64,000 bases of DNA, from assembly GCA_020846745.1 (NCBI GenBank), contig JADLDI010000043.1:26923-90922 (forward strand), written 5' to 3'. Shown here one piece after another: positions 52,200-61,261 of the stretch. The stretch's first letter is position 1. The number at the start of each line of letters is the position of its first letter. Made by a program: the position numbers and the translations under genes. The notes below the pieces were generated by a model that was given only the letters and a program-made list of their open reading frames with translations, did not search any database and was not told where the DNA came from. The DNA is from Bryobacterales bacterium (lineage in GTDB: Bacteria > Acidobacteriota > Terriglobia > Bryobacterales > Bryobacteraceae).

Positions 52200-55100
52200 A
52201 TGCGCCTTTCACTGCGCGTGACCGTTCTGTCTCTGCTTCTGGCCGTGTCTGCCCAACCCCAAAATCGCGGGACGATCTCGGGCTATGTTCGTGACACGAC
52301 GGGCGGCATGATTACCGCCGTCAAGGTGACGCTCACGAACGAACGCACCGGTGCTACCCGCTCTGCCAACAGTGATCTCACCGGAGCTTACCAGTTTCTC
52401 GGTCTTATCTCCGGCACTTACACCATTGAGGCCGAAAACTCCGGCTTCAAGCGCTTCCGCAACACCGGCGTGATCCTTGAAGTGGATGAAAACGTTCGCG
52501 CCGACGTAACGCTGGAAGTCGGTGCGCTGACCGAGAGTGTCAGTGTTACGGCGGAAGCGTCGCTGGTCGACACGCGATCTTCGGAAACCTCGGCGATCCT
52601 CGACGGCAAGCGTTTGATGGACCTGCCTGTCAACGGCCGCAATGTCTTCCGCCTGGCCTCTACGCTGCCGGGCGTACTGGGTGTAAGCGCCCCCGATAAC
52701 ACCGATCTCGGCGACACCCGCGCGGGCCCCCGCATGAACGTCAACGGCGCCCGCCCGAACATGAATTACAACCGCTTCAACGGAACTTACTTCAATAACC
52801 CCTCCCGCAATACCGGCTTGAACGCCCCGCCGCCGGACGCGGTGCAGGAATTCAAGATTCAGACTTCCAACTTTTCCGCCGAGAGCGGCCGCAACCCTGG
52901 CGCGAATATCACGATCGTCAGCCGCCAGGGAACCAATGAGTTCCATGGAGCCGTCTGGGAGTTCCACCGTAACGACAACCTGAATGCCCGCAGTTTCTTC
53001 CAAACGTTCCGTCCGCAACTGATTCAGAATCAGTTCGGCGGTGCGGCCGGTGGTCCGATAAAGCGCAATAAGTTGTTCGTGTTCGGCACGTATGAAATGT
53101 TGCGCGACCGCCGCCAGGCAGCCACCACCAATGCTTTCCCCATTACGCGGCGCGAAGCGGCCGGCGACTTCTCTGCACTGCTCCCAGGCAAACAACTGGT
53201 CAACCCCGCCGATAACACGCCGTTCCCGAATAACCAGATACCCACTTCGCTCTTCGATCCCGCGGCGCGCAAGTTACTCGAATTCGTACCTGTCGTCGAA
53301 AGCGGCTCCGTCCAGGCTGTCGGCCCCAATCCGCGCAATTCCGAATTGTTCATGGTGCGCACCGACTATGTGCTTACCTCTAAGCAGACCCTGTTCGGCC
53401 ATTACTATCTGAACCAGAATTCCATCTCCAACCCGGTCCTCGGCTTCAGTTCCACGCTCGCGGGTTGGGCCGGGCAGACGCAACGTCCCCGCTTCCAGAA
53501 CGCCGGCATCAATCACACCTGGACAGTAACTCCCAACATCCTTAACCAGATCACACTCGGTTACACGCGTTCGTTCTCCCTCAACGACCCGAGCGTTACC
53601 CGCCTGCCTCCGGAACTGAATATCCCCGCCCTGCCCGTCTACACAGACGGCGGGTCGCCTCAATTCCAGGTCTCCGGCCGCTTTAACCTCAATTCCGGAG
53701 GGCCCGTTAAGTTCATCTCGAACACTTACCAGTTCCAGGAAAACCTCAGTTGGATCAAAGGCCGCCACACCATGAAGTTCGGCTTTGAATACATGGACCT
53801 CGGCTTCTTCCAGTCGTTCCTCGGACCTCCCGTATTTGCGTTCAACGGGCAGCGCACGGGCGGCGGCAACGCTTCCCGCGGCGACTCCATGGCCGACTTC
53901 GTGCTGGGCGCTTATCAATCCCTTGGCATTACGAATGGCGTTCGCGTCAACGACGGAGCGTCCACATTCACGTCCTTCTATGCCCAGGACGACTTCAAGG
54001 TGAACCGCAAACTCACCCTCAACCTCGGCCTGCGTTACGAGATTCCTACGCCGTGGGTCGATAAGTACGATCGCATCAACACCGTCTTTCCGGTCAACGG
54101 ACTCAAATCGGGTAAGTTCCCGACCGCTCCAACCGGCATGCTCTTTCCCGGCGACCTTCCGCGTGGGCTGATGCCGACGGATAAGAATAACCTCGCCCCG
54201 CGCATCGGCTTTGCGTACGACGTGTTTGGCGACGGCAAAACCGCCCTTCGCGGCGCTTACGGCATCTTCTACGACACCTTCAATACCGATACCGTCGCCC
54301 AGGAGAATCCGCCGTTTGTCGGTGGCCGCCGCACCTTCTTCAACGGTCAGATGGCCAACCCGTTCACGAGCGTCGGCGCCACTGCTCCCCCGGCATTCAT
54401 CGACCCGGCGGCGTTCAGCTTTGTCTACCCAATCAACGGGTTGTGGAGCGCTACTACCTCGAACGGGCTCCGGACCACTTATATGCAGGAGTTTAACTTC
54501 ACCATCAGCCGCCAGTTAGCGCGCGAGTACGCGGTGAATATCTCCTACATCGGCAAGACCGGAACGAAGCTGATCGCCTACCGCCCCTTTAACGCCGCCC
54601 CCTATATTCCCGGAAACAACGCCCAGGGCCAGCCCCGATCGACCGAAGGAAACGCCGGCGATCGTGTGCCGTTCCAGCCGGGCATTTATGGTCCGGAAGG
54701 CTACTATCTCGATAATGCCTTCACCAGCGCTTACCATTCCTTGCAGTTAGAGGTGAACAAGCGATTCTCGCGAGGGTTCCTGTTGAACTCTTCTTACGTT
54801 CTCTCGAAAGCGCTTGACTCCAGTTCCACTTACACGCTCGGAGGCTGTGTGGCCAACCCGTTTAACGTTCGCGACGGCCGCGGACGCGCCGATTGGGACC
54901 GTCGCCACAATGTTGTCATATCGGGCGTCTACTCCCCGCCCGTATATCGGCAGCAGAAGGGCTTCCTTGGCCGCGCCCTGGGCGGCTGGAATTTCTCCGG
55001 CATTTCCATCATCCAAAGTGGACTCCCGGTCACCGTCGTCAATGGCCAGAACCGCGCTTACGACGGCACGGGTTGCTCCGGATCGCATCTGGCCGATATC

Positions 55101-55439
55101 GCCGGTTCGGTCTACACGCGCGACCAAACCTCCCGCGCCGACATGATCAATCAGTTCTTCAACATCAGCGCGTTCCGTTTGCCGGCTATCGGCACTTACG
55201 GCAATTCACCGCGCGGCGCGTTCTCCGGTCCGGCCAACGTCAATACCGACTTCGCGATCCTCAAGGACATCGCCGTAAACGAAACGATGCGCTTCCAGTT
55301 ACGCGGCGAGTTCTTCAATATCTTCAACCAGGTGAACTTTTCGAACCCGATATCAACGCTCGCCAATCCCCGCTTCGGCCAGATTACCGGTTCGGCCGCG
55401 GGAAGAAGCGTGCAACTCGGCTTCAAGTTCCTTTGGTAG
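52200..55439 (+). CDS. Oar-like TonB-dependent receptor with carboxypeptidase-regulatory domain
   Basis: A 1079-residue outer-membrane protein. GGAGG precedes the ATG. It has a signal peptide (LRVTVLSLLLAVSAQPQ), a CarboxypepD_reg domain (GTISGYVRDTTGGMITAVKV, residues 22-105), a plug domain (SSETSAILDGKRLMDLPVNGRNVFRL, RNPGANITIVSRQGTNEFHG) and a large beta-barrel with the second half containing YAQDDFKVNRKLTLNLGLRYE and RWDRRHNVV-like DWDRRHNVVISGVYSPP, ending in VQLGFKFLW with terminal aromatic residue. No TonB box was located. Such receptors are abundant in Solibacter-type acidobacteria and probably bind plant- or polysaccharide-derived compounds, which is inference. It converges with the PQQ-propeller gene. 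Confidence 0.93.
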   Translation: MRLSLRVTVLSLLLAVSAQPQNRGTISGYVRDTTGGMITAVKVTLTNERTGATRSANSDLTGAYQFLGLISGTYTIEAENSGFKRFRNTGVILEVDENVRADVTLEVGALTESVSVTAEASLVDTRSSETSAILDGKRLMDLPVNGRNVFRLASTLPGVLGVSAPDNTDLGDTRAGPRMNVNGARPNMNYNRFNGTYFNNPSRNTGLNAPPPDAVQEFKIQTSNFSAESGRNPGANITIVSRQGTNEFHGAVWEFHRNDNLNARSFFQTFRPQLIQNQFGGAAGGPIKRNKLFVFGTYEMLRDRRQAATTNAFPITRREAAGDFSALLPGKQLVNPADNTPFPNNQIPTSLFDPAARKLLEFVPVVESGSVQAVGPNPRNSELFMVRTDYVLTSKQTLFGHYYLNQNSISNPVLGFSSTLAGWAGQTQRPRFQNAGINHTWTVTPNILNQITLGYTRSFSLNDPSVTRLPPELNIPALPVYTDGGSPQFQVSGRFNLNSGGPVKFISNTYQFQENLSWIKGRHTMKFGFEYMDLGFFQSFLGPPVFAFNGQRTGGGNASRGDSMADFVLGAYQSLGITNGVRVNDGASTFTSFYAQDDFKVNRKLTLNLGLRYEIPTPWVDKYDRINTVFPVNGLKSGKFPTAPTGMLFPGDLPRGLMPTDKNNLAPRIGFAYDVFGDGKTALRGAYGIFYDTFNTDTVAQENPPFVGGRRTFFNGQMANPFTSVGATAPPAFIDPAAFSFVYPINGLWSATTSNGLRTTYMQEFNFTISRQLAREYAVNISYIGKTGTKLIAYRPFNAAPYIPGNNAQGQPRSTEGNAGDRVPFQPGIYGPEGYYLDNAFTSAYHSLQLEVNKRFSRGFLLNSSYVLSKALDSSSTYTLGGCVANPFNVRDGRGRADWDRRHNVVISGVYSPPVYRQQKGFLGRALGGWNFSGISIIQSGLPVTVVNGQNRAYDGTGCSGSHLADIAGSVYTRDQTSRADMINQFFNISAFRLPAIGTYGNSPRGAFSGPANVNTDFAILKDIAVNETMRFQLRGEFFNIFNQVNFSNPISTLANPRFGQITGSAAGRSVQLGFKFLW

Positions 55440-55447
55440 GTTCGCTG

Positions 55448-56836
55448 TTACGCCCGCAGATCGTAGCAGCGCAGCCGCGGACCACTATTTGTCATCAATT
55501 CGCGAGAGTTCTGGTTGACATAGAGAAGCCCGTGCGAGAGCACGGGCAGCGACCAGGACTCTCGTGCCGCGAACAGCCACGTCCGCGCTATCTCTTTGTG
55601 ACCCTTTGGCGTCAGATCCAGCCACAGTAAGTGGCCTAACTCACCGAGACACAGATAGTGGCCGTCCACAGCCAGCAGCGTTCCCCGAAATGTTCCTAAC
55701 TTTCGCTGCTGCTTCTGGCCGTTCACCTCAAACGTCTCATCCCATTCAGGCGTCGCGCGCCATGCGATCTGCCCGGTTTTTGTATCGAGGCACGCCAGCG
55801 ACGCATCCGGCTCGTTTCGTCCGTCAAACCCGTACAGGTATCCGTCTTTGTATAGCGGCGTGTTGAAGTGCAGCCCGAATTCCGACGTCTTGAACAGAGT
55901 CTTCGGCGTGAAGTCGGGCTGTATTTCGATCAATGTCCCACCCGCGCGGTAAGTGGCCGAAATGAACACCTTATTATCAAAGATCACCGGACAGGACGCA
56001 TTTACCGATTCGTAACTCCGGCTCCGCCACGGCACAGCGAAATCAATCTTTCCGGTCGTAGGATCAATGCACAACAACCCGCCCGTTGGCGGATTTGACT
56101 CGCCGCCGGCGAATACAAATGCCCGGCGCTTGCCATGAACCGTCGCGGCCACTGGCGACGCATAGGATGGGCCCCACTCCTTGCCCGCCTGCCACGCCTC
56201 TTTGCCCGTCTCCTTATCGATAGCGACGACGCAAGGTCCGTTCGGCGCGCCCACGTTGACGATCAGAAGCTTACCTTCGAGCAGCGGGGTCGAAGCGGTA
56301 CCGAAAAAGTCCTGCGGAACCTTGTAATCGGTGTGCAGGTCACGCTTCCAGATGATTTTGCCGGTCGTTAGCTCCAGGCAGTGCAGCACACCCTGTGCCG
56401 ACACGGTGTAGACATGCCCGTTGTCAATCAGTGGCGACGATCGTGGTCCGTTGTTATAACCATAACGGTCTTCGTAAGTGGTGCCATAAGCCATCTGCCA
56501 CCACCGCGCGCCCGTTTCCGGATGCAGGCATTCGACTAATTCACGGTTGCCGACCCGGTGTAAGTACACCAAGCGGTCTCCCTGAATCGCCGGAGACGAA
56601 TAACCTGTACCCTTCTGAAACTCCCAAACCAGAGGCGCCGGCAGTTTACGGCTGAGCTTAGTCTCGTTCGAGGTCGCATTCCGGCGCGGTCCCAGGAAAT
56701 CCGTCCAGTCTTCGGTCACTGCCCCCGCCGCCAGGGCCTTCGGTTTCCGGTAGACCTTCACTTCCGTATTGGCCGTGGGTTCCTGCGCCAGCAGCGGAAT
56801 ACCACCAAGACCAACCAGTAACTCACGACGCGTCAT
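55448..56836 (-). CDS. exported PQQ-like beta-propeller repeat protein
   Basis: The 462-residue protein begins with a Tat-type leader (MTRRELLVGLGGIPLLAQ) and is made of PQQ-type propeller blades: SSPAIQGDRLVYLHRVGN, SSPLIDNGHVYTVSAQGVLHCLELTTGKIIWKRDL, PLLEGKLLIVNVGAPNGPCVVAIDKETGKEAW and CLDTKTGQIAWRATP. The repeated GxxxWxxxL pattern is that of BamB and PQQ dehydrogenases, but no PQQ-ligand or calcium site is evident. Its start shares one base with the stop of the preceding gene (TAATG), so it is the last gene of a three-gene unit of exported proteins. Confidence 0.88.
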   Translation of the reverse strand: MTRRELLVGLGGIPLLAQEPTANTEVKVYRKPKALAAGAVTEDWTDFLGPRRNATSNETKLSRKLPAPLVWEFQKGTGYSSPAIQGDRLVYLHRVGNRELVECLHPETGARWWQMAYGTTYEDRYGYNNGPRSSPLIDNGHVYTVSAQGVLHCLELTTGKIIWKRDLHTDYKVPQDFFGTASTPLLEGKLLIVNVGAPNGPCVVAIDKETGKEAWQAGKEWGPSYASPVAATVHGKRRAFVFAGGESNPPTGGLLCIDPTTGKIDFAVPWRSRSYESVNASCPVIFDNKVFISATYRAGGTLIEIQPDFTPKTLFKTSEFGLHFNTPLYKDGYLYGFDGRNEPDASLACLDTKTGQIAWRATPEWDETFEVNGQKQQRKLGTFRGTLLAVDGHYLCLGELGHLLWLDLTPKGHKEIARTWLFAARESWSLPVLSHGLLYVNQNSRELMTNSGPRLRCYDLRA

Positions 56837-58332
56837 TACTTGATCTCCGTAAAGCGTGTACTTCCGATCCGGAACGCTTCGCCCGGAGCCGGCGCCTTCT
56901 CGAGTTCCACCCAGTGCGAAATCGCGTTACCGGCGCGGTCCGCCGGAAGAGACATGGCGGTTGCCGATCCATTTAACTTCCGGTCACGCAGTTTCAGCCG
57001 CAGTAACAGCGTGTGGGGACGGCGGCTGGTGTCTGGCGTGCCGATGTCGCCTTGCATCTGCCCTGTTAGCACTCCATCGCGCCACTCCGCTTCGTTTAAC
57101 AGCGTTTCCAACTGCGACCCCAGCCGGGCGTGAATGTCGCCAGATTTCTGAAACTGAAGCGTAAGCGGTAACTCGCGTTTGTAAGTCGATATAGTTCCGA
57201 TCCAGGTCCCGGTTAACTGCGGTTGCGCGGTATAGGGCTCGGGCCGCGGCGAAGTTGTCCGCGTAGCCGGCCAATCCGGGAGCATCTGTTTCAAAATCTG
57301 GTCCGCCAATCGGTCCGGCAGCCGGTCCGAGTCATTTGACAGCACGGCCAGCACGATCCGCTTCGATGGAATCAGGTTCAGCGTGGTTGCCACGCCGCCC
57401 ATTGCACCGCGATGCGAGACCATCGTGTAATCGCCGCGTTTGCCGATGAACCAGCCAATGCCGTAGTTCTGCGACTCATCGATTTTGGCGACGGGGCGCT
57501 GCATCTCGTCGATGCTCGCGTCTTTGATGATCGCCTTCTGGTCGGCCAGATGGTCCTTCAAGTGGAACATGCCGAAGCGAACCAGGTCGTGCGCACTGGC
57601 CCACAACGCGGACCCGCCCGGATGATCGAAGTCGTACATCGGCAGCCGCTGCCCTGCCGCGGTATAACGTATAGCCGCATACGGCTCCAACGCCGGGGTT
57701 AAATGGACAGAGGTTCGCGTCAGCCCCAGCGGCAGGAAAACTTCGTTCCGCATGAACTCCGCATAATCCCGTCCCGACACCCGCGAGATGGCATAATCGA
57801 GTAACCCGTAACCGAGGTTCGAGTATTGGTAACGCTCGCCGGGAGGAGTTACCAGGTTGGCGTATCGCAGTATGGTCTCGTCCATCGGCGGCCGCGCATA
57901 CGGCTCATCGGCGTAGAAGAACTGGTAGTGCAGCGGCAGCCCCGCAGAATGCGAAGCAACCCGCCGCACCGTTGCCTCGCGAGCACTACCGGTGCGGGCA
58001 CGCAACTTAGCCGCGCCGAGATACTCATCCATGGGTGCGTCCAACCGGACCAGGCCGCGATCGGCAAGCACCATCAACCCGGTCGCGGTCATGGGCTTTG
58101 AGATCGACGCCAGCGAATAGAGCGTGTGTTCCGTGGCCGCGATGCGCTTCTCGCGGTCCGCCCAGCCGAACCCTTCCTCCCATACAATCTTGCCGTCCCG
58201 CGCCAGCGCGACACTTACAGACGCGACATTCAGCCGCACCAGTTCCGCCCGAATCCGCGAACGTAGCGCGTCAAACTCATCGGCGCACACCAGCGCGGGC
58301 GCCAACACCAGCAGCAGTAGCGTCCGTCTCAT
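56836..58332 (-). CDS. exported serine hydrolase, beta-lactamase class C-like
   Basis: The 498-residue protein has a signal peptide (MRRTLLLLVLAPALVCA) and the class C/esterase EstB fold: SLASISKPMTATGLMVLADRG with SxxK nucleophile motif, a YSN motif in RYQYSNLGYGLLDYAIS and a late HRGAMGG (HxG) that completes the pocket. The C-terminal 130 residues form a lipocalin-like domain (LTGTWIGTISTYKRELPLTL). Such enzymes are penicillin-binding-protein-like peptidases or esterases. The start at 58332 overlaps the CocE stop (ATGA); a longer frame to 58404 has no leader. Confidence 0.9.
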   Translation of the reverse strand: MRRTLLLLVLAPALVCADEFDALRSRIRAELVRLNVASVSVALARDGKIVWEEGFGWADREKRIAATEHTLYSLASISKPMTATGLMVLADRGLVRLDAPMDEYLGAAKLRARTGSAREATVRRVASHSAGLPLHYQFFYADEPYARPPMDETILRYANLVTPPGERYQYSNLGYGLLDYAISRVSGRDYAEFMRNEVFLPLGLTRTSVHLTPALEPYAAIRYTAAGQRLPMYDFDHPGGSALWASAHDLVRFGMFHLKDHLADQKAIIKDASIDEMQRPVAKIDESQNYGIGWFIGKRGDYTMVSHRGAMGGVATTLNLIPSKRIVLAVLSNDSDRLPDRLADQILKQMLPDWPATRTTSPRPEPYTAQPQLTGTWIGTISTYKRELPLTLQFQKSGDIHARLGSQLETLLNEAEWRDGVLTGQMQGDIGTPDTSRRPHTLLLRLKLRDRKLNGSATAMSLPADRAGNAISHWVELEKAPAPGEAFRIGSTRFTEIK

Positions 58333-60194
58333 GGGATCACCGGCAACACGATATGAGAAGGATGCTCGGGGTCGTGATAGATCGTATTTTCGGCGATCCG
58401 CCACCGCCGGTTCCGGTTTAGCGGCTCCCCCGTATTAGGATTCACGTCAAACCGCGGAAAGTTACTCGACGAGATATCCAGCCGGATCCGATGACCCTTG
58501 CCGAACCGCAGCGAAGTTGGGTACATCTCGAGCGACACCGGATAGATTTGACCGGAATGCATCAACGTCGCCTTTTCCCAAGAATCGCGATACCGCGCCC
58601 GCACAATGCCATCCGCCACATTGAACTCGATGCCATTCGGAAAGTCCTTATTCGGCGGATACACATCCACTAACTTCGCCGTAAAGTCGGTGTCGGGTGC
58701 GTTCGAGGAAATCCATAAGTTCACCACCAGGGGACCGGTCACCTCGACTTCGCGATCGAGTGCTGGTGTTTGAAACACAACCACGTCGTTGCGTGCGGAA
58801 AGCGGTAGGGTATCCTTGCACGTCCACAGTTCCTTCCGGCAGCGCTGATCCGCCGCCCCACGGGGCATCAACGGACCTTCTGAAGAGACATTCCCTCCAA
58901 TGGTGGGCACTGGGTTGTTTGGATCGAACAGATAGGTGGTCGGACTGCTCGCGGTCCGCGGCTTCTCTTTCCGCAGCACCCCGTCCCGGTACAGATAGTA
59001 GGGCGTGTATGCGGTCCGCGCCAGCGGCCATTCCTGCTCATCGCGCCATGCCCCGCCCACATACAAGCGGCCCTGCGGCGTCTTATGCGCATCGCCGCCG
59101 CCCATGACGAACAGCTTCACCGGAGCGTCGCGTTCCACTCCATTGTCCGTCCCTTTCAGCCAGTGGTCGAACCAGCGGATCCGAAAGGCCTCAAAGTCGA
59201 GCGCAGCCGCCGGACCGAACTCCGCCTCACCGGAGAAACTCACCCGCTGTCCGCCGTGCGTCCATGGACCCATAATCAGCCGCTGCGGCGACTTCTTCGC
59301 CTTCTTCAACGTCAGATAGTTCAGGTTCGCCACCTGCAACCCCCACGAGTCATACCACCCGCTCACGTGATACACCGGAATATCCTTGTACTTATCCGAG
59401 TTACTTACGACATCGACGCCGGAGTTCTTCCAGAACGCGTCGTAGTCCCCATGCGACATCGCCTCCACCAGCCAGTTCTCGTAATCGGGCGCCAGCTTCA
59501 GCGGCGACGTCCCCGGCCGCAAGGGCAGCGCTTTCACGTAGTCCACCACCTGGTTGCGCAGATTCGCCAGCACTCCATTCGTCGCCGGACTGTCACCCGG
59601 ATAATGCGCCGCGCCGCCCGGACTGTACTCACCGCTCGGGCTGTTCCCGAAACAGAAGGTCCAATTGAAGAACCGCAGCTCAAAAGCGCCATGATGCCGC
59701 AACCCGTACATGCCCGGGTTTGACATCGAATCGACCGGGATCATCGTGGCCAGATACGGCGGATTCGAAAGCGCGAGAGCATGCTGCGTTCCGCCCGGAT
59801 ACGACGTTCCCACCGTCCCAAACTTCCCGCTGAACCACGGCTGTTCCCCCAGCCATTTCGCCATGTCGTAGCCGTCGTTGACGTCGTCGCGCAGCGGGAA
59901 CCAGTGCCCGCCGGACCCATACCGCCCCCGTACATTCTGTCCAATCGCGATATACCCCTGGGGCACGAAATACTTCGCCCAAGGCTCCACCACATGCGAC
60001 CCATACGGTGTCCGCTCCAGAATCACCGGAAACCTGCCCGGCGCCACAACGCCATTCCGCCCAGGAAAATAGATGTCGGTAGTCAGCGTGACCCCGTCAC
60101 GCATCGGCACCTTCACGCCTTTCGCGGAAATGATCTCAAAGGGCTGCCCAAAGGCAGCCACGGCAGCCAATGCCACCAACGGAACCAAGCGCAT
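58329..60194 (-). CDS. exported CocE/NonD family hydrolase (X-Pro dipeptidyl-peptidase-like)
   Basis: The 621-residue protein has a short signal peptide (MRLVPLVALAAVAAFGQ), an alpha/beta-hydrolase domain with MRDGVTLTTDIYFPG, ILERTPYGSH, GTVGTSYPGGTQHALAL (the GxSYxG nucleophile elbow), a helical cap, LIMGPWTHGG with the catalytic His, and a C-terminal jelly roll (EVTGPLVVNLWISSNAPDTDFTAKLVDVYP, RIRLDISSSNFPRFDVN) as in cocaine esterase and PepX. Members hydrolyse esters, amides or X-Pro peptides; the substrate here is unknown. First gene of a unit of three exported proteins. Confidence 0.92.
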   Translation of the reverse strand: MRLVPLVALAAVAAFGQPFEIISAKGVKVPMRDGVTLTTDIYFPGRNGVVAPGRFPVILERTPYGSHVVEPWAKYFVPQGYIAIGQNVRGRYGSGGHWFPLRDDVNDGYDMAKWLGEQPWFSGKFGTVGTSYPGGTQHALALSNPPYLATMIPVDSMSNPGMYGLRHHGAFELRFFNWTFCFGNSPSGEYSPGGAAHYPGDSPATNGVLANLRNQVVDYVKALPLRPGTSPLKLAPDYENWLVEAMSHGDYDAFWKNSGVDVVSNSDKYKDIPVYHVSGWYDSWGLQVANLNYLTLKKAKKSPQRLIMGPWTHGGQRVSFSGEAEFGPAAALDFEAFRIRWFDHWLKGTDNGVERDAPVKLFVMGGGDAHKTPQGRLYVGGAWRDEQEWPLARTAYTPYYLYRDGVLRKEKPRTASSPTTYLFDPNNPVPTIGGNVSSEGPLMPRGAADQRCRKELWTCKDTLPLSARNDVVVFQTPALDREVEVTGPLVVNLWISSNAPDTDFTAKLVDVYPPNKDFPNGIEFNVADGIVRARYRDSWEKATLMHSGQIYPVSLEMYPTSLRFGKGHRIRLDISSSNFPRFDVNPNTGEPLNRNRRWRIAENTIYHDPEHPSHIVLPVIP

Positions 60195-60198
60195 TGGG

Positions 60199-60945
60199 CT
60201 AGCATCTCACACAGCCGGCAGGCTCAGAGCGTTGCTGGGCAGAGTGAGTTCCGGGTACCGGACCAGTGGCTGACGCTGGTGGCTCTGTTCGGGGTGTCGC
60301 AGGTCCGGATGGGGGCGATGGCGGTGATGCGAGCGGCGCTTCCGGCGGGGCCGCAGCCTGTTGATTTTGAGGGAGTTGTTCACCGGTGGGTTCGTTTTGC
60401 AGTTTGTTGAAGAAGTCAGAATCGGTCGCGTTTGCGCCGCTGCCGGAGTGGCCGATTCGCAGCGATTGCAAGCGGGTGAGTTCGTCGCGCAAGTATTTGT
60501 GCTGGCGACGGAGGTGGGCAAGGTGCCGGTCGAGGGTAGAAAGGGCTGTTGAGGTTTCGACGAGGTTTTGGAAGGCGAGCGCAATTTGCGCTTCGGGAGA
60601 GGCGCCGATGGTCTCCTGATCGACGGCATCGGCGATGGCATCCATCTGGAGATTCAGCAAGTGACTGTTCATGCGGATGGCACGGCTCATCTGCCACTGC
60701 AGGTTTGCAATGTCTTCGACGAGTTTGGCTTCGGCGTCGTTGACGGGTTGGAGGGTGCAGGCAAGGTCGGCGTGTTCGCGACGGAACTGGTCTTCGGACT
60801 CGCCGGGCAGGAGGATGGTGACGGCCGATGTCAGGCCGTGTTTGACAGCATTTTGGGATGATTGTGCTTTGCCCGCGGCGGTAACAGGTCCGCGGGATTT
60901 GGCGCCGTTGGCACGGGCGGCTTGTCGTTTTCTCTCAGTCGTCAT
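60199..60945 (-). CDS. KHGL-motif protein beside split terminase genes
   Basis: The 248-residue product begins with GAKSRGPVTAAGKAQSSQNAVKHGLTS, the same signature as the gene at 23032. A helical region follows (DAEAKLVEDIANLQWQMSRA, ALAFQNLVETSTALSTLDRHLAHLRRQHKYLRDEL) that could form a coiled coil, and the last 70 residues are Pro- and Ala-rich. No signal peptide. It lies 316 bases past the nuclease gene in the same direction, with repeats in between, and five bases from the CocE hydrolase start, though on the same strand upstream of nothing else. Small-terminase-like DNA binding is a hypothesis from context alone. Confidence 0.7.
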   Translation of the reverse strand: MTTERKRQAARANGAKSRGPVTAAGKAQSSQNAVKHGLTSAVTILLPGESEDQFRREHADLACTLQPVNDAEAKLVEDIANLQWQMSRAIRMNSHLLNLQMDAIADAVDQETIGASPEAQIALAFQNLVETSTALSTLDRHLAHLRRQHKYLRDELTRLQSLRIGHSGSGANATDSDFFNKLQNEPTGEQLPQNQQAAAPPEAPLASPPSPPSGPATPRTEPPASATGPVPGTHSAQQRSEPAGCVRC

Positions 60946-60984
60946 AAATGTCTCCTTCGAGAGCCATCAGCTTGTCAGCTCTCA

Positions 60985-61027
60985 GCTTTCAACTGGAGGA
61001 GGCTCGCTGTCGCTCAGCGGTAACTAT
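60985..61027. repeat. AGGAGGCTCGC repeat, copy 1
   Basis: GCTTTCAACTGGAGGAGGCT continuing CGCTGTCGCTCAGCGG. A near copy is at 62069-62110, in the other spacer of the same gene group. Only about seven positions differ over the common 40 bases by eye. Confidence 0.65.
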
Positions 61028-61099
61028 TTGGGGGCCGGCTTGCTTCGCTCGCCGGCAGCACTGCCACTCCCTTACGGGATTGAGAAAAAATGCGGCCCG

Positions 61100-61121
61100 C
61101 GCCCTTACGGTTGCGGTTCTG
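61100..61121 (-). repeat. dispersed GAGCCGCGACCG repeat, copy 3
   Basis: On the plus strand CGCCCTTACGGTTGCGGTTC, that is the reverse complement of the consensus with three changes in the GAGCCGCGACC core. It is the left member of an inverted-repeat-bounded pair in the KHGL/nuclease spacer. Confidence 0.6.
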
Positions 61122-61202
61122 TTTCCGGAGCAGTGCGTGTTTGCAGTGGTTTACCGGACCCGGGGCGCGGTGCTAAATCGCATTCAGCGGATTTTTTCTC
61201 AC

Positions 61203-61224
61203 GCCCTTACGGTCGCGGCTCCGT
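61203..61224 (-). repeat. dispersed GAGCCGCGACCG repeat, copy 4
   Basis: On the plus strand CGCCCTTACGGTCGCGGCTC then CG, the exact reverse complement of CGGAGCCGCGACCGTAAGGG with a CG end. Preceded by ATTTTTTCTC. Confidence 0.7.
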
Positions 61225-61261
61225 AACACAGATGGCAGCCCTCACAATTGGGGGAAATGAG

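Larger units (their letters stand above)
60946..61261. other. repeat-rich spacer between KHGL and terminase nuclease genes
   Basis: 316 bases without a gene. They hold one copy of the AGGAGGCTCGC repeat (60985-61027), two inverted copies of the GAGCCGCGACCG repeat (61100-61121 and 61203-61224), a partial copy CTCCCTTACGGG near 61067-61078, and the inverted repeat GAGAAAAAAT (61082-61091) / ATTTTTTCTC (61191-61200) that encloses about 100 bases. Confidence 0.6.
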
